From Hyposmocoma kahamanoa (Eukaryota; Arthropoda; Insecta; Lepidoptera; Cosmopterigidae), in NCBI RefSeq assembly GCF_003589595.1, contig NW_020653726.1:12170851-12234850 (forward strand): a stretch of 64,000 nt of DNA, given 5' to 3'. Within the stretch, counting starts at the first letter, position 1. Each line of letters starts with the position of its first letter. Shown here in pieces: positions 24,208-34,221 of the stretch. A program made the translations under genes and the position numbers. The notes under the pieces are model-generated. The model was not told the DNA's origin. It saw nothing but the letters and a program-made list of their open reading frames with translations, and did no database searches.

Positions 24208-25015
24208 TTTACACTTTCGCGTTGCATTATACTAACATTTCAAAAGGGAACAAACGCGATTAAGCATTTTGATTGGTATTCTCACACCCACCTATATCAT
24301 CCCGATGAATATTTGTTTACTCATCTCAGAATTCCGGTTTACGCAAATATCGGTTTTCTTTTCTATTAAAATGTGTACCCAAGATTTGAGTTTTCAAACA
24401 CGCTCTACCACACCGTTAAGGTAAAAATATATTAAATTGTACCCTCCAAATCTCTGGAAGGTGAATGAAAATTAAATATTGAATTTGAGTAATTTCGGTA
24501 ACAGGTGTCTCGAGTTGACGGATGAGGCGACATTGGATAAATTAGCGTTCCCAGTGAGAATTACGAGTGGCGCTTACCTCTTAAGATAATTTTATGTTGT
24601 CAAATTGTGGAAAATTGTTTTTATTTTCTTCATTCTTATTGACGGGCTTGAAAGCTTATCGCTAAATACTTAAAGGTTACTTTGTAACGTCGAAGTCCAA
24701 AACGTTTTCAAGGATCCTGTTCAGCGTCCCGTAACGGAGCAAAAGCCTCTTTAACACATTGAATGCCACCTAAAAGATAACCTTTACGTAGTTATTATCG
24801 TTGGTGTCATACAAAATATTTGTCATATTAATATGGAACTTAGTAGGCTGATTAATGGAGCCGGTACGTCAAAAATAGCTAGTAGAAATATATTTTACAT
24901 TATTTATTTTATATATAAAGAGGGAAGTTGAAGGAAATTAACATAAGACACTACTTTCAAAGTTCACTTATGAAAATTTAATTTCGCTATTCTTTAATTC
25001 TCGCTGCGGTGAGAC
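24208..25015. other. AT-rich non-coding stretch
   Basis: No coding or repeat signal recognised. Confidence 0.35.
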
Positions 25016-25019
25016 GGTT

Positions 25020-25257
25020 ACTCAAAATCTCTCAATAGATGTCACTATCGGCGACGAATGCCGAAAGCCAGTGCAAAGATCTATAACAAAAACGCATCGG
25101 AGAATTTTAACGGCTCGGTAAAAGAGCAATGCTACGGCGCAGCATGAACGCGGGTTCAAGTCCCAACGGCTTGTGTTCGATCTTTGTATTCATAATCATA
25201 ACAAAACCTACGGAGTTATTTCACAAAAAATCTCAATAAATACAATTTAATTTATGT
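25020..25257 (+). mobile_element. Inverted-arm tRNA-SINE, copy D (diverged)
   Basis: A box B-like GGGTTCAAGTCCC lies at 25153-25164 on the plus strand. It is followed by the family arm GTTCGATCTTTGTATTCATA and the extension block (ATTTCACAAAAAATC..CAATAAATACAATTTAATT). The upstream arm is degenerate. It is opposite in tRNA orientation to copies A and B. Confidence 0.5.
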
Positions 25258-25299
25258 TGAGAAGAATTGTAATTTTTTCATCATTCATTCGTCATCAGC

Positions 25300-25395
25300 T
25301 TACACGCATCCTTGAGCATGCGAACTCTCCCGGTCTTGTGCCGCCCGCATCCAGTTGCCGCCGGCCACCTTTCTCAGATCGTCCGTCCAGTATTT
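25300..25395 (-). pseudogene. LINE ORF2 C-terminal relic
   Basis: The minus strand encodes YWTDDLRKVAGGNWMRAAQD, the highly conserved ending of an RTE/Jockey-type lepidopteran LINE protein. Only ~30 residues remain. Confidence 0.6.
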
Positions 25396-25559
25396 TTTAA
25401 TTAAAAAATAAATACAAGTAATAAAAATAAACTAGCTGTTATCGACAATAGAGCAGTCGTCTTCACAAAGTCACAATCCATGTAAGGAACAATGTATACG
25501 CTTCTAATATAATAAGATTCTGGTTGATATTCTAAATTTGCCATTTACGAAGATTAAAA

Positions 25560-25705
25560 CTATAGTGAAACAAAAACTTACATTAAAAGTGCATAATACA
25601 TAAATACAGCTTCTGCGTATTTGGATAATCAAAAATAGTGACCCGTTTAGCTCTTATTGTTTATCTTGATCATTTACATTTAAAATAAATATTGTAAATG
25701 ATAAA
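25560..25705 (+). repeat. Dispersed repeat shared with 58270-58400
   Basis: The start ACTATAGTGAAACAAAAACTT and the end AAATAAATATTGTAAATGAT recur in the same order at ~58275-58400. Class unknown. Confidence 0.45.
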
Positions 25706-25899
25706 TGTACGGACAACGGCACATCAAACTACACATTTTTGTTCGAAAATCGCCTCCAGTGCAACGAAACAAAATACGTCAATGTGTAGCTTGATGTCCT
25801 GGCGTGTGTACACAAATGTTTATTTTACAAAGAGCGACCCCAAAGTTTCTTACTCATTCTCCTCAGGGGAATCTACTTTGCGAATGAGTAGTATTAATT

Positions 25900-26072
25900 G
25901 CCTTCGTGGCCTAACGGTTACCATGCTGGTCTGCCACGCAGAGGTCCCGGGCATGGAGAAATATTTGTATGGCCTATAATTATTTCTCTGGTCAATTTGG
26001 GTGTAATTTGCGATGTCCATGTTTGTGTCCATGGCACCCGCGACACAGGGTTTCCCTCATGCGAGGCTTAAT
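25900..26072 (+). repeat. tRNA-derived SINE family A
   Basis: GCCTTCGTGGCCTAACGGTT (box A region) and CTGCCACGCAGAGGTCCCGG are present, but box B is partly deleted (GGGCATGGAG in place of GGGTTCGATTCCCGGGCCGGGAG). The body TTTGTATGGCCT...CACCCGCGACACAGGG is intact. Confidence 0.75.
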
Positions 26073-26535
26073 GATAAAATTTAATAAAGAAAATAATAAC
26101 AGCGTTTAATCAATATAACGAATTTAAGTGTATTTTACTTACTGAAATAAAAATTATTTGAGTTTGAATTAGCATCACTACTAAACAAAAAAAAATTGTT
26201 ATATTATTGGATACTAGTATAGACTCTCGGTAATAAATGATAAATATACGGGCGAGACGAGAACCAACATTGAATCTATCGAAAAGTTTGGCATGTAATA
26301 TTATAAGGAGAATATCCTGTTCATTTTTTTTCTCACAATTACAGGCACTGATGGTTGTAAGCAGTTCGCTGTGTGACAATTTTTCTGTTGTCTCTTTGTT
26401 AGTAGATGTATTTAAAAGTTTAGAACGGAGAACAGTAACAAATTTCCATACTTATTTTGGCAAAGATTTTCACGCTCCATAATCGAGCATGTTTGAGAAA
26501 AAAGATTTCTTTCTTTTCGACTTTTCAACAATTCT

Positions 26536-27146
26536 TATTACATTTATGGGGTGCCCCAAGGTAACATACTTGGACCTACACTTTTTCTATGTTATATAAA
26601 CCAGTTAAGCAAAGTAAAACTTAATAACTGTAGGATATCATCTTATGCTCATGATACAGCATTAACCTATTACGCCAAGTCTTCGAAGGGTCTTTTTGAA
26701 GCAATACAACTTGATTTTACAACGGTCTGTTCTGGTTGGGAGCTAATTCCCTTACCTTGAATGCTCATAAGATGAGATAATTATATAATTGTCATCTGTC
26801 AATGCCGGTTACAGCTCACAGATGTACTTTTAATACCTCACACCTTTGCCAATGCCACTGCATAGTAAGAGTCGACAATATAAAATACCTTGGTATTACC
26901 ATTGACAAGAACCTTACTTTTAGGAATCACATTCATACCTTATCCCAAAAAGTAAGGAAGCTCTCATACTTTTCAAATACAAACTTACATCATGTAGCAG
27001 ATAAGGATACTCCTAAAATGATCTATTATGCTCTTGTACAATCTATCTTAACGTACTGCATGAGAACACGGGGTGGCGCTGCAAAAACAATATTGTCTCT
27101 ACTCGACTCTACTCCAAAATACCTCTCCAAAACCGTAATTGTGTGA
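26536..27146 (+). pseudogene. LINE reverse transcriptase relic with mutated catalytic site
   Basis: Two frames joined across stops near 26760-26800. The first encodes GVPQGNILGPTLFLCYIN and ISSYAHDTALTYY. In active LINEs the second block is YADD, so the first catalytic Asp of the pair is His here. The second frame encodes IKYLGITIDKNLTFRNHI and MIYYALVQSILTYCM, the usual YLG...D..L.W..HI and connection region. Endonuclease and N-terminal RT are missing. A dead, 5'-truncated copy; the homology fades at ~27150-27290. Confidence 0.75.
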
Positions 27147-27294
27147 ACCAGAAAAGAAGACATTACTCTGTTTGTGCCTCAGTTTCTGTTTGTTATAACA
27201 TCGTTTGCTTAAAGATTTTCGTGCTTCCGATCAAGCAGAGTAAATTATAATTTGTTTAATAAAAAACTAAGTTTAATAAATTATGAAATATGTG

Positions 27295-27364
27295 TTAACA
27301 CACACAAGCACACACACTCACACACTCACTCTCTCTCTCTCTCTCTCTCTCGCTCTCTCTCTCT

Positions 27365-27405
<41 letters not shown>
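27295..27405. repeat. Compound (CA)n/(CT)n/(CA)n microsatellite
   Basis: CACACA, then CTCTCTCT, then CACACA tracts. Open frames across it are simple-repeat artefacts. Confidence 0.9.
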
Positions 27406-27406
<1 letters not shown>

Positions 27407-28255
27407 ACAAATGTACTGTTTTTGTAAGAATTTTTAGTAAGTACCTGGTTTTAATACTTTTTGTGGAAGGAAAAATAAACGATATTTATTTTATAGAAAT
27501 ATTGGAGATTTTATCATATTCGTGACCCAAATAACGTTACGACCCTTACACTTTCATGAAGCTCTGAGTTTTCAATACGGTCCTCTGAAGCGTGAAATAA
27601 GATTAATAACAAGCAAGGTGTAAAAGCAAGTATGAAGCATTGTTAACACCTATTGTTAAATTTAAAATGATTCTCGCCCAAAATATATGAACTCGGCGAT
27701 ATTTATAAGAAATATTATAACAATACACGCTCTGGGATTTACACTTGCTAAAAATTCATACCTCTTTCCCGCAGTCTTTACAATCCTATATCAACGGTGT
27801 AACACTTTATCTGAAGCAGTAAAAGAAACATACTTTACAACATAAACATACTTATTTCAATTTGACAATAAACGGTGTTGTACAACTTAATATCCTGTAT
27901 GAAACATATCCTTTGGTACAAACAGCTTAATCACACTGTTTCCTTTTGAAACACGTACGTGTCTCTCAAAGCAAGCTGTCAAACGCAGCATGAAACGTGC
28001 GTTTTGTACCACATGCCCTTTAATTTAGGCCTTATACCATTGCCTTAAAGTACAAAATACCAAAGTTTGTTAGACTTCGAAAACGGAGATACCTACTTAT
28101 GTTTCCATTTACTGGTACACGCGTGTATGATAAATCTCTTCGTAAATTCAGTGCTACGTGACTTACTTATATAAAGGTAGTGTTTCGAGCAATGCGTTTG
28201 TCTAACATTTGGAAGCAGGAGTAAATGCTTTTAAACACGAATGGGTATTTTCACA
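27406..28255. other. AT-rich non-coding stretch
   Basis: No coding or repeat signal recognised. Confidence 0.35.
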
Positions 28256-28257
28256 CA

Positions 28258-28330
28258 GCTACCTATTTTCCCGACGTTTCGGCCAGGTTGCATTGGCCGT
28301 GATCACGAGCTGACTGGTGATGCAGTGTTA
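28258..28330 (-). repeat. Fragment related to the core of the Penelope-type elements
   Basis: CCCGACGTTTCGGCCAGGTT, then GGCCGTGATCACGAGCTGACTGG. This is the same order (GACGTTTCGG, stem, GGTCACG, GCTGACTGG) as inside copies 1-3, with a changed but still paired stem (GGCC/GGCC). Read on the minus strand it is a hairpin followed by GAAACGTC. Confidence 0.45.
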
Positions 28331-28449
28331 CATCTCCATCTCGGCGGTGGTATATTCATCCACCCGCAATATATTTTTCAAAATACCGCCACACAACGCT
28401 AACGATGTCATTATTCCGTATCGAAGCCATATTTTTCTATTTTTTATAG

Positions 28450-29065
28450 TAACCAGTGTCGGGACGAACAAGTCGTGCGCCTGGTGGACTTAGGACAAAA
28501 GGGCGAGGTAAAGGCCCTTAAGCCGTATAAAAATTTAAGTATTATTGAATTTGCTTCTGTTGTCTGGAATCCGATGTACGCCGTCCATTCGGTTTGCATA
28601 GAGAGCTTACAACACGCCTTTCCAAGACTATTAGCATTCAATTCGTCAGGCATATCTCATATGAACCGCTGTTCCACTCGTTCTTTCAAATGATGCCTTT
28701 ACACGAACGTCGAAAAATTATAGATCTCCTTTTTCTGTACAAGGTTGTGAATGGAATCATTAGTTGTCACCAAATCCAAAAACGCATAAAAATCTGTGTT
28801 CCATTTAATTATCCCAGACACAGAATTACAAAACTTTTTTATGTCTCACCTTGTCGCACAAATATACTTCTGAATTCGCCTTTGTGTAGAATGTATCGTT
28901 TTTATAACACCATTAGTAATTGCAATTCAACTGGTCTTAACATTTTCAATTATTCTTTCTATAAATATAAATATAAATTGCGTTTTCCAACAGCTCAATA
29001 TTTTTTTTCATATTTCACAAAATATTTAAATAATACAGTTGCACTGTCATATTTACATCAATAAA
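28450..29065 (+). pseudogene. LINE ORF2 C-terminal domain, frameshifted
   Basis: The frame at 28475-28660 encodes SIIEFASVVWNPMYAVHSVC and IESLQHAF..RLLAFNSSGI. The next frame (from ~28650) continues SYEPLFHSF, MMPLHERRKIIDLLFLYK, VVNGII and ends near the stop at 29064. This is the thumb/C-terminal part of a CR1/Jockey-like LINE (YASVVWNP, LHERR...D..FLYK.VNG). One frameshift separates the halves. Only the 3' third is present. Confidence 0.75.
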
Positions 29066-29159
29066 CTATTTATTCCGATCTTATAATCAATTATTTACCT
29101 TAAATTTTAGTACTTTAATGAGTAATTGGATTATTAATATTTAAAGTTGTTTTTATTAT

Positions 29160-29782
29160 TGTTGAGTATATTGTTTCGAATTGGCAGGAGCTCTTCAATA
29201 ATGACGCCGAAAAACTCGTTAACAATATAATTTAATGAAGAACTTAATGATAACAATTTGTAATAACAAATGAAGTTTTAAAAAATTTGAATATAAAAAA
29301 TATTAATTAAATTTTTATTGAATTGATATTCAATTATTTTTTGTGAAATTACTCCACTAGTTTGTTATAATTATTAATACAAAGATCGAACACTCAGAAA
29401 AAATTCCTTCGATCCGGTCGGATTCGAACCGACGTCTTCTTGCATACCGTGCCAGACGCTATACCAACTAAGCTACGGAACGAACCAACGGACCTCACGA
29501 ATTTTTCTATGTGCTTGCGTCGTGTCTTTGTACTTGGTCTTTCAACGACTTTTTAGTCGTAGCGCCATCTATGAGATCGACCGGATCGAAGGAATTTTTT
29601 CTGAGTGTTCGATCTTTGTATTAATAATTATAAAAAATATCTTTGAAAAGTCGCCTGATGCTAGCACTTGTAGTTGAATTCGTCTTTTTAATGACCTTTT
29701 GAATGAACTTTTTGAGTTTTATGCACCCCCGTGTATCTCGGTGTCCCCGCGGTGCGGTTGGTTCGTTTCATCGGAGCGAACA
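29160..29782 (-). repeat. 3' LTR of BEL/Pao element, split by a SINE
   Basis: Matches 34905-35180 block by block: GAGTATATTG..TCGAATTGG.AGGAGCTCTTC, CCTGATGCTAGCACTTGTA and CGTTTCATCGG.GCGAACA. On the minus strand it begins TGTTCGC and ends ..CAACA, i.e. TG...CA. Net LTR length without the insert is ~287 bp. Confidence 0.85.
29305..29628. mobile_element. Inverted-arm tRNA-SINE, copy B, inside the LTR
   Basis: Perfect 12 bp duplication TATAAAAAATAT (29293-29304 and 29629-29640). The empty site is visible in the other LTR, which confirms both ends. The left arm is long (TAATTAAATTTTTATTG... then the shared arm); the right arm is short. The minus strand holds box B GGTTCGAATCC (complement of 29420-29430) and box A TAGCTTAGTTGG (complement of 29464-29475), both near consensus. 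Compared with copy A, the one-sided extension sits on the opposite end relative to the tRNA-like core. Confidence 0.8.
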
Positions 29783-29997
29783 TCTTCCCCACCCTCGAAG
29801 ACCCGTCTTTGAATGAAGTCATCGTCTTGCCTAGACACTGCTAGTGGGCACAGGTTACAGGTAGGATAACACACAATACCCCCTGTTGTCACGATGTCGG
29901 CCATGCGAGCGATGCCATCAGCTCCAGCGTGGAGTTTATGGATGTGTCCCATTCGCCATTTGAGTGGAGGCAGGTTGGCTTCCTTCAGCACGACCAT
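29719..29997 (-). pseudogene. BEL/Pao Pol C-terminal region (DUF5641-like)
   Basis: The minus frame encodes VVLKEANLPPLKWRMGHIHK then LHAGADGIARMADIVTTGG. Pattern V.(I/L)K..NLPPLKW.(L/M)G.(I/V)..LH.G.DG.(V/A)R is the C-terminal module that follows the integrase core in BEL/Pao Pol. It lies directly upstream of the 3' LTR, as expected. Confidence 0.8.
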
Positions 29998-30248
29998 GTC
30001 TCCTTCAAGTAGAGCACCTTGGCTGACCCTCCACTTGGACCTCTGCTGCAGTTCGCACAGGAATTACCGGCGCCATCTCTCCCAGAAACTCTGTCTCATT
30101 TGCTCTATCTGCTGAGTTGATTTGGTTTGAAGTTAAGCAAAGCTCAGGACGGTAATGAAGTTAATGATCGCCCGATCAGGAAGTGCCCTGGAGTTAAAGG
30201 GTTTAAGTCGGTAGGATCCGACGAAAGAGGAGTTAGTGGCCATGAATT

Positions 30249-30554
30249 TCAAATAGCTTCGACTTGAGCAAATAAAGTCGATAGTTTCTCAAACATTAAG
30301 CGATTATTACCTAACTTTCTGACAACATGAAACTTGGCGGATTTCAAGCCTGCCTCCCAAAGCCCACCAAAATGGGGGGAGTAAGCCGGAGAGAATTTGA
30401 AATGTATTCCCTCGCCTGCAGCAAACGATGCGATTGATTCATTGTGCGACTCGATAAATTGACGTAGTTCATTGTCTGCGCCTACAAAGTTGCGACTGTT
30501 GTCACAATAGATGTCGCTAGATTTCCCCGTCCTTAGATGATGGATGCAATGCAA
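30249..30554 (-). pseudogene. BEL/Pao integrase core, C-terminal half
   Basis: The minus frame encodes DIYCDNSRNFVGADNELRQF, IHFKFSPAYSPHFGGLWEAG and LKSAKFHVVRKLG. D in YCDNSRNFVGA is the second catalytic Asp of the D,D35E site and E in GLWEAG is the catalytic Glu. The upstream part is separated by an AT-rich interruption. Confidence 0.85.
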
Positions 30555-30599
30555 TTTCCATATCCGCTCTTCCTACCGCAAAATGGCGGCTATTTGGTT

Positions 30600-31085
30600 T
30601 CGCAAATTAGAAAAGCATTCAGTTTAAATACAAGTTTTTATAAATAAAAATTATTATTCTGCATTGCTAAATAAATACCCTCCGCAATACCAACAAAAAC
30701 ATCTCAAATAAAATGCAGTAATACACTGCAAATCCTGCACTTAAAAAGCACTAATGAAATTTTTGGTGTACTTGGATAAATATGATAATATTCCGTCGGA
30801 GTGGTTCTAACGTTTACCATGAAATTACTCCTTAAAGTATAGTTTATAAACATTTATATTCAGGGTAAACTTAAAAAACGCTACTTACGGTATGTTTTCA
30901 ATAAATAAACACCGAAATCACCAGCCCAAACAATAACACATACGATTGTCGTGACGTATTTTTGAAGTTGTTTATTTTTTTTAAATGACAGATCCAGGCA
31001 TTAAAAACTTTATACGAAATAGCAATTAATATTAGTTTTTTTACATGTTATAACTTTGATATCCGATAAATCGGTATAAAATCAT
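30600..31085. mobile_element. Unidentified AT-rich insert interrupting the integrase core
   Basis: Upstream integrase sequence runs to about 31090 (minus strand ...CFSTKAVH, then HLEV) and resumes at ~30600, so ~480 bp is foreign to the BEL frame. It is AT-rich, has no recognised family and no clear inverted ends. Its limits are approximate. Confidence 0.4.
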
Positions 31086-31089
31086 CACC

Positions 31090-31400
31090 AGCACCTCTAG
31101 GTGTGGTATGCGTCTACGGCTGCATGTATCGCGTGAGCGGTTATGCACAGCTTTAGTTGAAAAACAGACGAAGAGGCACAGATACGGCTTGATAAGTTTA
31201 CTTCCGCGTCCCTTACGATCTCGAACAAAGAAAGGGACGGCATAGTGAACTCCTGCGGGTAAATTAGGTACCCATTATTGGATTTTACTTTGTGCTTTCA
31301 TTATTTTACATAATGTACAATGATTGATTGTGCTTCAAGCAAGTCGTCTTCCGGAGATAGGCCAATATCATTTGTCTTAAATTTGCTAGTAGTGACTGAG
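31090..31400 (-). pseudogene. BEL/Pao integrase, zinc-binding region and start of core
   Basis: The minus strand, across several stops, encodes GPQSLLANLRQM, PIMGTYLP, VPFFVRDRKGRGSKLIKPYL and CLFVCFSTKAVH. These match the order of the BEL/Pao integrase H2C2 region (..GP..LLA.LRQ..W...) and core start (VD(F)AGPF..R..KGRG.K..K.Y(L/I)C(L/I)FVCF.TKAVH). The usual VDFAGPF is YAVPF here, so the first catalytic Asp is lost. Confidence 0.7.
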
Positions 31401-31471
31401 GACCGAAGTGTAATTAATAGTTTTTTTATGTTCGTGTGTGACTTACGTTAGTAACTTTGTGAGTAATTTTA

Positions 31472-32362
31472 TTAGACTAATAAAATTGAATGAATTTTGT
31501 CAAAGATTTGACAGGCATTTTGGATGCGGCGCCAAACTGTCAAGATGCCATCATGGTCAACAAAGGGTCTCAGCGAAAGAAAACGTGATCTGGAAAATAA
31601 GCATCCTTTGTTACTCAGTAGTGTAATATCATTTTCAAAGTATTCGGCTTGATGTTGCTTTATTAACAATCGTAATTGTTACGTGTAACGTGTAAATGCT
31701 TGTAATTCTTCAGTACCTAAGTAACCTAGACGTTTAGAGGTGGGATGGCGTAGATTGTAGATAAATCTTAGTATGTAGGCTGTGCTCCGTGGCAGAGTGG
31801 TGAATTTCAAAAACCGGTCGAAATTCACCACCTTGAAAGAAGTGTGTGACGTGTTTGTTGTATTAGTGGTAGTAGTATAAGTGTTTATAGTGGTAGGACT
31901 ATTTTGTTTAGTTTGGGTTGTAGTGGATTTGCATGTTGTAGTAGTTTTAGGTTTCAGTTTGTAAGTTTTTATTTCAGGTACCTCCTCATTCCAAGATGTG
32001 ACCCCTGTAGGCCAATACAAACGATCTTTGTGAAGAAAAGAAGGCCCATGCCACCACAGAGTGGATTTGTGAATATATTTTGAATCCAAGCCACGTGAAG
32101 CTAAATCTGCAGGATTCAGTGGAAGTCAACACGATTTGAAGTGAAAACGATTTGAAACAAATGTTTTCAGATTTTGCGACTCGGATAAAAGCCAGCTCAA
32201 AACAACTGATGAATCAGTCCAATAAAAACCCATTGAAATGTTAAGTCTAACAACTGATAGAACCTTACACATCAATCGTGATGCCAATAGAGCACCACAT
32301 AATTCAAGGCATGGAATTGTTTGCGGCTTTATGGGAGCAACTTCGGTCTTGGCACATAGAAG
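31472..32362 (-). pseudogene. BEL/Pao RNase H and downstream linker
   Basis: The minus strand reads, in order, LLCAKTEVAPIKPQTIP and LELCGALLASRL (~32362-32290), MGFYWTDSSVVLSWL (the YWTDS catalytic segment of RNase H, ~32235), NPADLASRG-like ending at LDSKYIHKSTLWWHGPSFL (~32100-32040), a Thr/Asn-rich linker, and SLRPFVDHDGILTVWRRIQN (31570s), the usual LRPF.D..G.(L/I)RVGGR(L/I)QN. Frameshifts occur between these blocks. Confidence 0.75.
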
Positions 32363-32364
32363 TC

Positions 32365-32737
32365 TGGGGAGATAGTGGAGTATATCAGGCTAAAAGCCAA
32401 ATACACCCTGATGGTCGAGCGGTTAGAGTCCCGCCACAATTAATTAAAAGTAAATTTTAATTCGTTTGTGATGAGAGTGCCAATCGAACATCTGTCAGCC
32501 TTTGTGAAGGAAGAGTTTTGGCCGAAGGGTATCATATATCGGCGACGCGGCCGGTTACCTGACACCAGATTGCGCCACACGTCGCCGACAAGTGCAATAC
32601 GTGTAGATTAGTTGTTTAGTTTATTTTATTGTCATATTATATTGTATGTATGTTAGTCCTTAAGGTATATATTATACGGGTCATGGGGCCTGAAATAAAA
32701 GTCTAAATAAATAAATAAAATAAATGAACTGTCACTT
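32365..32737 (+). mobile_element. Plus-strand retroposon fragment inside BEL RNase H
   Basis: The BEL frame is open up to ~32738 (FCDASQDAYAACIYLRTTNH...EVTV) and resumes at ~32362 (LLCAKTEV), so the intervening ~373 bp was inserted. Its right end has AATAAA followed by an A-rich (AAAT)n tail at ~32695-32735, as in a LINE or SINE 3' end. No protein family is recognised in its body. Confidence 0.5.
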
Positions 32738-33291
32738 CGCCAGAGTGGTTAGTTGTTCGCAAATAAATACAAGCTGCGTAGGCATCTTGTGAGGCGTCGC
32801 AAAATGAGTGCAGCTCTATAGTGCTTGGATTCTTGCCTTAGCAACGTTACGTTACGTTCTCAAATGTAGCGTGGAATGTGCATGGAAGACAAGTTATGTA
32901 AACTTGAAACGAAGTTGAACCACATTTTTTCAACTTCATGAGAAATGGGATCGTCCCAGTGCAGTTTAGAAAGCCATAACTTTTGTAAAATTATTTTTGG
33001 AATGATTGTACATAATGTATGTAATAATGTATTATGTTTTCTATTACAGATGCGGCAGCCTCTGGAGGCCTCTGGAGACCTGGGTCTACATTGGTGAGAT
33101 GCTTGACCACTCTGTAAACAATTGTTACACAGCTTCCATTGAAATACCTTTGCGTTCCGGTCGTCAACGCGCAGTGCTTTGAATTTTGTGCAATTGTATA
33201 ATTTGTGATCTTTTTTACAGGCTAAACATGGATATAGAACGGAAGAATCGGAAGTGGAAGCCGAAGATGTGACAAACTTGGATTTAAACAT
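32738..33291 (-). pseudogene. BEL/Pao gag zinc-knuckle region fused to the end of RT by deletion
   Basis: The minus frame starts with gag sequence: CLACKKDHKLYNCTKF, then WKLCNNCLQSGQASHQC and CRICNRKHNTLLHT, the Cys/His clusters typical of BEL gag (DUF1758-adjacent knuckles). It continues without a break into QKLWLSKLHWDDPISHEVEK and the SLHNLSSMHIPRY block, which in complete BEL/Pao elements lies after the RT catalytic core. IELHSFCDASQDAYAACIY of RNase H follows in another frame. Protease and the YVDD-containing RT are therefore missing between gag and the RT end. Confidence 0.8.
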
Positions 33292-33399
33292 GCTATTTCG
33301 TTTTTTGGACTTTTATGTTTGTTACAGATTTACTAGCTTGGACTGTTTCTAAAACAGCCGCTCGTTGACGAAGAAACCCAAAAAAGTCGTTGAATGTTG

Positions 33400-34221
33400 G
33401 CGATTCTAAATTACTCCCAGTTCAGAGAAGTTGCAGAGTCTAACTTGGATGAGGCCATATAAATTATAAGTGTGTCCCATTTGTCAACAGGTTCTCCTAA
33501 TAAATTTAGTGCGCTTAATTTTTTTGAAATTGTATCTACTAAATTTCGTAACTCTCCGTCAGATTCCTTTGCCAACGCCTCAATTGAGAACAAGCATTTA
33601 ATGTGCTCGTTTATTAGCAAGCGCTTATTGTTGTATCTATCCTATAGAAGAGACCAGGCGATTGGATAGTTAAGCGAGAAAATAGTGATTGAATTAATAA
33701 CTAACCTCGCGGAACCTTCTACGTACGATTGTAAATAATGGAATTTATTAATATCATCAATGCTCCCGTTATCGTGTATAAGTGATTGGTAAGTGTCCCT
33801 AAATTCTAACAATTCATTTGGATCACCATTAAATGGCTGAAGGCATTTAATGGAGGCAACTTCAAATTGTTACAATTTGAGTTGCTTTGGGAACTAGTTT
33901 CTGATTTTGATTTCTTTTCAAAAATGTCCAGTAGTTCTTGAGTCTTTGCAATGAATTAGTAAAATTTATTCTCTGTTTGTTCTCTCTCAACGATTTGTTA
34001 TCCCTCTACCTAATCTAAATTTTAAATTTTCGATTGAATGTCGTCAAATGTCGTGTCGTTAACTCCTGAATCTTATTTAAACGCAAAGTTAACTCTTTTG
34101 TTTGACAAGTAGTGCTGTGATTTAAATCTGTTTCTAATAGAGGAGTTAAATATGTCTCAAATTATGTTATACGAAATTTAATATTGCCCTGCTGTTTAAC
34201 TAGTTCCTTCAACTCATTCAT
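33400..34221 (-). pseudogene. BEL/Pao gag N-terminal part (DUF1759-like)
   Basis: A start at 34221 gives MNELKELVKQQGNIKFRIT followed by a stop. Further on, the minus strand encodes LQPFNGDPNELLEFRDTYQS, FHYLQSYVEGSA, YNNKRLLINEHIKCLFSIEA and WDTLIIYMASSKLDSATSLN. The F.GD...W.EFRD.Y.SLI, KF.YL...L.G.A and DNKR.L......LF... pattern is the BEL gag DUF1759 region. Several frameshifts and stops are present. Confidence 0.75.

Noticed and set aside
27252..27525. Open frames rich in THTHTH and SLSLSL
   Set aside because: They are translations of CA/CT microsatellites.
29418..29481. tRNA-like sequence with good A and B boxes as a tRNA gene
   Set aside because: It is inside a retroposed, target-duplicated repeat; the acceptor arm does not close, and other copies carry the same head.
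29894..30115. Plus-strand frame of 73 codons
   Set aside because: Shadow of the BEL/Pao C-terminal Pol region on the minus strand.
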